In this document: positions 5,154-9,577 of the stretch, one piece after another
Layout: each line of letters starts with the position of its first letter
How positions within the stretch are numbered: position 1 is the first letter of the stretch
NCBI GenBank assembly: GCA_020724685.1
Contig: DYGP01000023.1
Span: 1-9,577 of the forward strand
DNA: 9,577 bases
Source of the DNA: Candidatus Paceibacter sp.
GTDB lineage: Bacteria > Patescibacteriota > Minisyncoccia > UBA6257 > GWB1-50-10
Reading direction: 5' to 3'
Notes under the pieces: generated by a model
The model's database searches: none
The model's input: the letters and a program-made list of their open reading frames with translations, nothing else
Told to the model about the DNA's origin: nothing
Position numbers and translations under genes: made by a program

Positions 5154-6609
5154 GAATCAGTAAAAAGATAAAAACGTAATATCCCGCGGAAAAGAGGAAA
5201 TCCGCGGAAAAAGAGATCATCTCCCCGAACGAGGCGAAAAAACGTATGATCCCCATTTCAAATTGTAGCAGAAGCTCGAGGAGACCTCCCGGAAACATTG
5301 AAAACACGGGAGAAATAAGCGAAAGAAAAAGAGTGAAAAAACCGATCCCCATCGTAAACGGCATAAACCCGAGAATGAAAACGTTTGCGGGGACGGAAAT
5401 CAGCGAAACTTCGCCGAATCTGGAAAGAAGGAGCGGAAAGACCATGATCTGGGCGGAAACAGTGGAGACAAAGCTTTCTTTCCACATAAGGAGCCCTTTT
5501 TCTTTCATGGAAAAAGCCTCCTCGATTTTGGGCTGAATATACGCGATTCCGAAAAACGCGAGGAATGAGAGTTGAAAACCGATATCGAACGCGAGAATGC
5601 GCGGATTGTGGAGCGCCATCGCGAGGGCGGAAAACAAAAGCACGTTTTTCACGTCTCCTCCCTCCCCGAAACGCCTTCCGAATATGAGAAGTATTCCCAT
5701 GATTCCCGCGCGGACAACGGATGGAGACGCGCCGGTCATCACGACAAACCCGGCAATCGCGGCCGACGCGGCGTACGTCGACCACCTCTTCGAAAAAAGA
5801 AATGAAAAAACCGACATGATCGCCGTCGCGAGAACGGTTATGTTATATCCCGAAAGCGCGACAATGTGGGTTGTCCCGCTCGAACGCATCGCGTCCTTGA
5901 AACCGGGAGAAAACGTACCTGTATCACCGAAAAGAATCCCGCCGAGGAACGATGCGCTCTCGTACGAGAGCGTACGCTCCGCGGCCGAACGCATCGCGTG
6001 CTTTGCTCCGAAGAGGATCCGCTTGGCGAGCGAACCGTTCCCGGACGAAACGATCTCGATATCCGGATAATCCGAGAACGCATCGATGTTCTCCTTTTTG
6101 AGAAATTCCCCGTATCCGTTCTCCGGAACGCGCTCGATGGCCCCCGTCATGAAGAGTTCGTCCCCGTAACGGATGTCCGGGAAACGCTTTGTCTTTACAA
6201 GCACGATTCCTTCGGCGGGATACGAAAGGCACACGCGGATCTCTCGCGAAGATTCTTTTTCAACGGGATCGGAACATACGATGCCGGAAAAAGAAACGTG
6301 TTCGCCGAACGAAACGCTCGATCTCGAAGAACGGACGTCGTATACGCCGTAATACATGGCGCCGAGAAGGACGAAAACGGGAAGAAAAGACGCGAAGAGG
6401 AATCCTTTTCTCCTGAAGAAAAACGACAAGAGGATGAAAAGAAGAAGTCCGGCGACGAGAAAAGGGAAAAGAACGCTTCCGAAACCTACGCTCGCGGTGT
6501 ATATTCCCGAAAGGAAAAAAAGCGCGCCCCAGAAAAATTTCTTGTGGGGCGCATTAAAACATCGCTTAAATGATATTCGCTCGGATAATATTTTCATCTT
6601 CACGAACAT
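5095..6609 (-). CDS. comEC: ComEC/Rec2 competence channel protein, lacking the hydrolase domain
   Basis: A 504-residue polytopic membrane protein that carries single-stranded DNA across the cytoplasmic membrane in natural transformation. Order: two or three N-terminal helices (about 25-90), a soluble OB-fold-like domain (about 97-190, DUF4131 type), then the Competence domain with THIVALSGYNI (247-257), the equivalent of the family's SGLH motif, and many helices to the end. The C-terminal metallo-hydrolase domain of long ComEC proteins is absent here and encoded by the next gene. ATG 6609 is the first start; ATG 6597 (MKILSE) is an alternative. It begins 37 bp after the zinc-ribbon gene. TATAAG at 6628-6623 is a weak -10 without a good -35. 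Confidence 0.93.
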   Translation of the reverse strand: MFVKMKILSERISFKRCFNAPHKKFFWGALFFLSGIYTASVGFGSVLFPFLVAGLLLFILLSFFFRRKGFLFASFLPVFVLLGAMYYGVYDVRSSRSSVSFGEHVSFSGIVCSDPVEKESSREIRVCLSYPAEGIVLVKTKRFPDIRYGDELFMTGAIERVPENGYGEFLKKENIDAFSDYPDIEIVSSGNGSLAKRILFGAKHAMRSAAERTLSYESASFLGGILFGDTGTFSPGFKDAMRSSGTTHIVALSGYNITVLATAIMSVFSFLFSKRWSTYAASAAIAGFVVMTGASPSVVRAGIMGILLIFGRRFGEGGDVKNVLLFSALAMALHNPRILAFDIGFQLSFLAFFGIAYIQPKIEEAFSMKEKGLLMWKESFVSTVSAQIMVFPLLLSRFGEVSLISVPANVFILGFMPFTMGIGFFTLFLSLISPVFSMFPGGLLELLLQFEMGIIRFFASFGEMISFSADFLFSAGYYVFIFLLIHGISRVHRFVVSGRSAPMA

Positions 6610-6646
6610 TACAAGCCCGTATCTTATAAACTTCCGGCCTTAGAAA

Positions 6647-8353
6647 CTAGACAACTTCTTTCCTATAACACTCCTTGCAGATGACAAGCGGAGTGTCTTC
6701 TTCCGAATAATGAGTCGTGAATTCTTCCCCGCACCGATCGCATATTCTCGGAATCATTCTCAAGTTTTTCCCCCAGCGGGAAAACTGCGCGCGCACCCTG
6801 CAAAAAGGGCACTCCCGCGGGAGAGGAAGGTTCATTTTCCTGAGAAACGCGAGTTCCATGGGAATGATCCGGTATCCTCTTCCGCACGTCGCGCATCCGA
6901 TGGTTTCCCGAAGCATGTCGTCGCCGGCGTCTTTGATGTGATCAGGAAGCTCGGAGCTCCGTTTCGTAACCGCATGTGCCTTTTCTTCCTCTTCCGCAAA
7001 ACGGTATCCGCGTTCTTCCGCCTCTTCGCGTGAGAGCGGGAAAAGTCCGTTTGCAATCGTTTCGTTATATGCGAACGGAGACAGCTCTATGGGGAAAAAC
7101 TCCCCGTACCGGTACGTCCGCCCGTTCTTTCCGGCATACGGCATTTCGTTCATGTGCGCGATGATTTTCGGAACAAGCGCTTCGTACTCTTCCTTCGTGT
7201 ACTGCTTGTTCAGAATACAGTACTTTTTGTTCCGCAAACCGACGCACCCGAAACAGTAGTCGCTTGTGATGAGTCCGAAACAATACGTGAGATGTGAAGA
7301 GTGCATCTGGCGCAGGGGATCTCCGCTCATGCAATATGTCACGAACTTCGCGTCATATTCCCCTCCTCCGCTTGAACATTCGTACACGAGTTCCGCGGCC
7401 CCATGAGAGGTGAGGTCGTAACTGTCCCTTATCCATCCGCCGATATACACGTATTTCGCGTTTTCAACCTTTTCCGCCGCGAAACAATGGTGAGCGTTTT
7501 TTGACTCGTCGATGTTGTCGCCGGAGACCTCGACTGATTTATTGATGGCGGCGAATCTCCGAGGGACCGTGCGCCATACCTCATGAGCTTTTTTCTCCTG
7601 CACATCATAAGAGATTCTCGAACATATGGGGTTTTCCCTCATGAAAATCTCATATTCCTCTTTCGTGCGCTGTTCGTTGAAAACGCAGTATTTCTTGTTC
7701 CTCAGTCCCGCGCATCCGAAGACATTCGAACAGTTGCGACAGTCGTGGGAAAAATACGTATCCTGACAATCGAAACAGTCCCTTGATCCCACGACGCGGT
7801 AGCACCTTTTGCATGAAATATTCTCGTATCCGAACTCGCTGTTGAGAAACCAGAAATTATCGAGTGAATTTTTTCCATACAACTCGTACGTGTTGTATGC
7901 CGAATCTTCATTGTAATGTCCGCCGACGTTCAGATAACAATTTTTATCATCCGTCTCCTGATTTACCCAATCGCTGTTTACCGTATTCGAATTGAATATG
8001 GAAATATGAGGAACCTTATTGAGAAGACCGGAAAACTGCTCGAAGAAGGGGCGGGAAAAATCATATTCCGCCGCATACGAAAGCGGATCCCAACGATCCG
8101 ACCACCAGCACTCCTTGCAATACATCGGATACGGTTTGTCCGGCGAAACGCGCGACACCACCGTTTCCCCGCACAAATCGCACTTCCGCCTATAGAGCGC
8201 CCGCTCATTCCGGAACGCGATGCGGCGTATCTCTCGGCATTCCGGACAAAAGGTCGGGGGAGGAACGTCGATCTTTGTGTAGAAATCAAAATCTTCCGGC
8301 TCTATCACAAACTCTTGGTGGCAATTTTGGCAGTTTCTTTCTTCTTTATTCAT
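6647..8353 (-). CDS. CPR-type cysteine-rich zinc-ribbon protein, function unknown
   Basis: A 568-residue soluble protein with 33 cysteines. N-terminal pair of zinc ribbons: C8/C11, C36/C39, C58/C61, C79/C82. C-terminal pair with almost the same spacing: C487/C490, C515/C518, C538/C541, C559/C562. The middle (about 135-400) has irregular Cys-rich, Asn- and Tyr-rich strands and an internal duplication: FGCAGLRNKKYC with TKEEYE after it (212-235) and FGCVGLRNKKYC with TKEEYE (368-391). I recognise the type from Patescibacteria, where it is widespread but uncharacterised. Structural metal binding is likely; nucleic-acid or protein binding is possible, and no enzyme motif is visible. ATG 8353 starts just before the first ribbon; an in-frame ATG at 8389 adds 12 unlikely residues through a leader hairpin. 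It is the first gene of the cluster. Confidence 0.92.
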   Translation of the reverse strand: MNKEERNCQNCHQEFVIEPEDFDFYTKIDVPPPTFCPECREIRRIAFRNERALYRRKCDLCGETVVSRVSPDKPYPMYCKECWWSDRWDPLSYAAEYDFSRPFFEQFSGLLNKVPHISIFNSNTVNSDWVNQETDDKNCYLNVGGHYNEDSAYNTYELYGKNSLDNFWFLNSEFGYENISCKRCYRVVGSRDCFDCQDTYFSHDCRNCSNVFGCAGLRNKKYCVFNEQRTKEEYEIFMRENPICSRISYDVQEKKAHEVWRTVPRRFAAINKSVEVSGDNIDESKNAHHCFAAEKVENAKYVYIGGWIRDSYDLTSHGAAELVYECSSGGGEYDAKFVTYCMSGDPLRQMHSSHLTYCFGLITSDYCFGCVGLRNKKYCILNKQYTKEEYEALVPKIIAHMNEMPYAGKNGRTYRYGEFFPIELSPFAYNETIANGLFPLSREEAEERGYRFAEEEEKAHAVTKRSSELPDHIKDAGDDMLRETIGCATCGRGYRIIPMELAFLRKMNLPLPRECPFCRVRAQFSRWGKNLRMIPRICDRCGEEFTTHYSEEDTPLVICKECYRKEVV

Positions 8354-8375
8354 GTATATTTGATACAACTCCGAT

Positions 8376-8393
8376 CCCGATCGAAGCATCGGG
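8376..8393 (-). other. Hairpin just upstream of the zinc-ribbon gene start
   Basis: CCCGAT (8376-8381) and ATCGGG (8388-8393) form a perfect 6-bp stem with a 6-base loop, 23 bases before ATG 8353. It could affect translation start; no T-run follows on the minus strand. Confidence 0.5.
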
Positions 8394-8451
8394 ACTCTGA
8401 CGTGTTTTAGTTTCGGAAGATATGATTAAAAATTTTAAGTTCTAAATTTTA

Positions 8452-8468
8452 CCTGCCCGTTCCGCAGG
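8452..8468. other. Small GC-rich hairpin in AT-rich spacer
   Basis: CCTGC (8452-8456) and GCAGG (8464-8468) pair around a 7-base loop. An alternative pairing of the overlapping CCCG (8456-8459) and CGGG (8469-8472) is also possible. GC hairpins of this kind within AT-rich spacers are common in CPR genomes; the role is unknown. Confidence 0.45.
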
Positions 8469-8577
8469 CGGGATTCAATTTTAAATGTTTTAATTTTAAA
8501 ATTCAGAATTGGAAATTTAAAATTATTTCTTTCCATGCGCTTTACACACTTTTTGCCTCGGATTCTCGCTTTCTTTC

Positions 8578-8583
8578 ATTATA
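8578..8583 (-). promoter_or_regulatory. Possible promoter of the zinc-ribbon/comEC cluster
   Basis: A perfect TATAAT lies on the minus strand, directly beyond the terminator at 8600-8619. The -35 is poor: the best candidate is TTTTTG, 15 bases upstream and inside the terminator T-run. Position after a terminator and before a gene cluster supports it. Confidence 0.38.
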
Positions 8584-8599
8584 TCAGTCGTTTTTAAAC

Positions 8600-8619
8600 A
8601 AAAAAACCGACGTGTCGGT
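8600..8619 (-). terminator. Intrinsic terminator of the cutA / small membrane protein unit
   Basis: ACCGAC/GTCGGT (8606-8611 and 8614-8619) is a perfect 6-bp stem, followed on the minus strand by seven T (8606-8600). It lies 65 bp after the stop codon of the 60-residue membrane protein. Confidence 0.8.
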
Positions 8620-8683
8620 CTGAAAAAGAGCGCAGATTTCCCCTCCTCCTGAAGGATATGTACCCGAAAACCCCGCACGGGCG

Positions 8684-8866
8684 TCAGCTCATTCCCGCCG
8701 CGTCGCCGAGATCGCTGTCATCAACGCCGTTTCCGTCCCGCTTTCCCTCAAGCTTCCTCACGATGTCCCGAAATTGATGGGCGCGGCACCCGAGACAAAC
8801 GGACGCGACACAGAGGGTGACAAACAGGATTCCGAAAATTATTATTCCCGACCATGGAATATACAT
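8684..8866 (-). CDS. Small single-helix membrane protein, not recognised
   Basis: A 60-residue protein with one hydrophobic helix (about residues 7-27, IIIFGILFVTLCVASVCLGC) and a charged C-terminal tail of about 33 residues rich in Arg, Lys and Asp. The LGC at the helix end resembles a lipobox in outline, but there is no basic N-region, so a plain membrane anchor is more likely. Support for a real gene: a consensus promoter 9 bases before the ATG, a terminator downstream, and a membrane-protein composition. There is only a weak purine stretch (AAAAAGAAC) before the ATG. No homologue is known to me. Confidence 0.65.
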   Translation of the reverse strand: MYIPWSGIIIFGILFVTLCVASVCLGCRAHQFRDIVRKLEGKRDGNGVDDSDLGDAAGMS

Positions 8867-8875
8867 GTTCTTTTT

Positions 8876-8904
8876 ATTATATCACGAAAATCGGATTTTT
8901 TCAA
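8876..8904 (-). promoter_or_regulatory. Sigma70-type promoter of the small membrane protein, almost leaderless
   Basis: On the minus strand TTGAAA (8904-8899) and perfect TATAAT (8881-8876) are separated by 17 bases. ATG 8866 comes only 9 bases after the -10, so the predicted mRNA has a leader of a few bases or none. The promoter begins just after the cutA stop codon (8909-8911). Confidence 0.75.
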
Positions 8905-8908
8905 GAAT

Positions 8909-9214
8909 CTAATGCACCGTTTCCGACATCCATTCCTTATATCCGCGATTGAGACGCCTGACGTCAACCACGCCGACAAATGGGGTTCTATAGGCGTGAT
9001 TTTCCAATATGAAATCCTCTATCTCCTGGACTTTCGCCTCAATGGTCTTGATGAGCATCGCGACTTCTTTTTCTTCCCTGAGTTCCCCTTCCCATTTGTA
9101 TATGGAACCGATCCTCCATATGTTCACGCAGGAAGCGAGTTTTCCCTCGACGATCTTTCCGGCGAGCGTGCGGGATTCGCTCTCGTCGCGGCACGTGGTA
9201 TAGATGAATACCAT
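8909..9214 (-). CDS. cutA: CutA1-type divalent cation tolerance protein
   Basis: A 101-residue CutA1 homologue, a small trimeric cytoplasmic protein of ferredoxin-like fold that binds divalent metals; its physiological role remains unclear despite the name. Family features: VFIYTTCRDESESRTLAGKI at the N-terminus, KLASCVNIW (about 25-33), SIYKWEGEL (about 37-45), EVAMLIKT (about 50-57), the short NHAYRTPFV segment (about 72-80) where the family has H-Y--P, and YKEWM near the end. ATG 9214 matches the family start; the frame is open upstream to 9307, but that part lies in structured intergenic DNA. No clear ribosome-binding site is visible in the A/T-rich leader. Confidence 0.93.
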   Translation of the reverse strand: MVFIYTTCRDESESRTLAGKIVEGKLASCVNIWRIGSIYKWEGELREEKEVAMLIKTIEAKVQEIEDFILENHAYRTPFVGVVDVRRLNRGYKEWMSETVH

Positions 9215-9241
9215 TAAAAATTTTTTTATTTTTCGACCTTT

Positions 9242-9296
9242 CCCGGTAGTAGAAATTCGATAATAAAATATCAAAATTTCTACATCCTCGACCGGG
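9242..9296 (-). promoter_or_regulatory. Nested inverted repeat in the cutA leader
   Basis: Three nested pairs are visible: CCCGGT/ACCGGG (9242-9247 and 9291-9296), GTAGAAATT/AATTTCTAC (9249-9257 and 9275-9283) and GATA/TATC (9259-9262 and 9269-9272), with a 6-base AT loop. It ends 27 bases before the cutA start. CCCGGTAGT (9242-9250) also has an inverted copy at 9366-9374. It may be a structured RNA leader, an operator or a terminator of the upstream gene; no poly-T directly follows. The function is unknown. Confidence 0.5.
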
Positions 9297-9379
9297 TTAT
9301 CTTTCAAAAAGCGTTATATATTTCCCTCGTTCTCTATCTGTTGCATTGCGACCAATCGAATTTTCACTACCGGGCTTTC

Positions 9380-9413
9380 CCCGCACCTTTTCACGATTCG
9401 AGACTACTGCGGG
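9380..9413. other. Inverted repeat after the partial upstream gene
   Basis: CCCGCA (9380-9385) and TGCGGG (9408-9413) are exact reverse complements separated by 22 bases. It lies just past the stop codon of the right-edge gene; no T-run follows on the minus strand, so a terminator role is unproven. Confidence 0.35.
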
Positions 9414-9415
9414 AA

Positions 9416-9430
9416 TAAAATCCGATTTTA
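9416..9430. other. 15-bp near-perfect palindrome overlapping a stop codon
   Basis: TAAAATC and GATTTTA flank one central base and include the stop codon (9428-9430) of the edge gene. It may be a protein-binding site, but AT-rich palindromes arise easily by chance. Confidence 0.3.
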
Positions 9431-9577
9431 TATAAGCGGTTCGAGGTTCGCATCGGAAGCGGACGATTCTGACCCCTTCGCCTTGCCCTCGATAATCGCC
9501 TTCTCTTGCGCGCTTCTGATAATGGAAGATTCCTCCTCCTGAATGAGCTTCTTTGCGGCATCGGCCGGTATGCTGTA
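9428..9577 (-). CDS. C-terminal end of an unrecognised protein (cut by the window edge)
   Basis: An open frame enters from the right edge and ends at TAA after 49 residues. The tail is polar and helical: IPADAAKKLIQEEE, then SIIRSAQEKAIIEGKAKG, then a Ser-rich, probably disordered end with DANLEPLI. It is too short to name the family. The high Lys/Glu content and long amphipathic helix suggest a coiled coil or a C-terminal tail. Confidence 0.6.
   Translation of the reverse strand, partial: YSIPADAAKKLIQEEESSIIRSAQEKAIIEGKAKGSESSASDANLEPLI

Larger units (their letters stand above)
8354..8577. other. Leader and AT-rich spacer upstream of the zinc-ribbon gene
   Basis: No gene is visible on either strand. 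The stretch holds the hairpin at 8376-8393 near the start codon, then AT-rich low-complexity sequence (about 8427-8530) made of AAATTTTAA-like units interrupted by the GC-rich hairpin at 8452-8468. Transcription from the possible promoter at 8578-8583 would give a leader of about 220 bases. Confidence 0.5.

Noticed and set aside
5838..6232. Arg-rich frames overlapping comEC on both strands
   Set aside because: They are shadows of the comEC codons in other frames, with no domain or membrane character.
3791..8530. Two similar AT-rich spacers (3791-3863 and about 8427-8530) as a CRISPR array or mobile repeat
   Set aside because: The units are degenerate, with no regular repeat-spacer spacing and no shared boundaries; low complexity explains the likeness.
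8642..8650. Perfect AGGAGGAGG Shine-Dalgarno-like sequence on the minus strand
   Set aside because: No ATG, GTG or TTG follows at a suitable distance; the frame beyond is only about a dozen codons and runs into a terminator.
2753..8866. Alternative genetic code with TGA as Gly, as in some CPR lineages
   Set aside because: TGA serves as the stop of rmuC and of the small membrane protein at sensible C-termini, and none occurs inside the long genes.

Overview
The window looks like chromosomal DNA of a Candidate Phyla Radiation bacterium (Patescibacteria, probably Parcubacteria-like). The evidence is a zinc-ribbon protein of a type I associate with this group, a diversity-generating retroelement (DGR) whose target has the usual CPR layout, a ComEC separated from its metallo-beta-lactamase domain, and AT-rich spacers carrying small GC hairpins. 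Several genes end in TGA (rmuC, the small membrane protein), so TGA is a stop here. The organism is inferred from protein character only. All genes except avd lie on the minus strand, so the layout is given from right to left.

Right part (9577 to about 8354): the C-terminal tail of an unrecognised protein enters from the edge. A structured intergenic region follows, then cutA (divalent-cation tolerance family). Next is a consensus promoter almost touching the start codon of a 60-residue membrane protein, which ends at a clear intrinsic terminator. A 330-bp non-coding stretch then holds a possible promoter, AT-rich low-complexity DNA and two small hairpins.

Middle part (8353 to 2753): a likely co-directional cluster encodes a 568-residue cysteine-rich zinc-ribbon protein, ComEC membrane channel, a separate ComEC-type metallo-hydrolase, a three-helix membrane protein, and RmuC. 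ComEC and the hydrolase are the DNA-uptake channel and its usual hydrolase domain. RmuC belongs to the DNA-recombination proteins.

Left part (2741 to 144): a complete DGR. A consensus promoter and a leader hairpin precede a 198-residue target protein that ends in a 129-bp variable repeat (VR). A strong hairpin/terminator follows. An extended -10 promoter then leads to the template repeat (TR), and last comes the DGR reverse transcriptase. TR and VR differ at 24 positions, 16 of them at template adenines, the signature of adenine mutagenesis. The accessory gene avd is on the opposite strand, between TR and the RT gene; its 3' end overlaps TR, and it lies head-to-head with the RT gene across a run of nine C. 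The expected scheme is that RT plus Avd copy TR RNA with adenine errors and replace the VR, diversifying the target's C-terminal domain. The last 143 bp hold a near-consensus outward promoter followed by two hairpins, possibly a small RNA or the leader of a gene beyond the edge.
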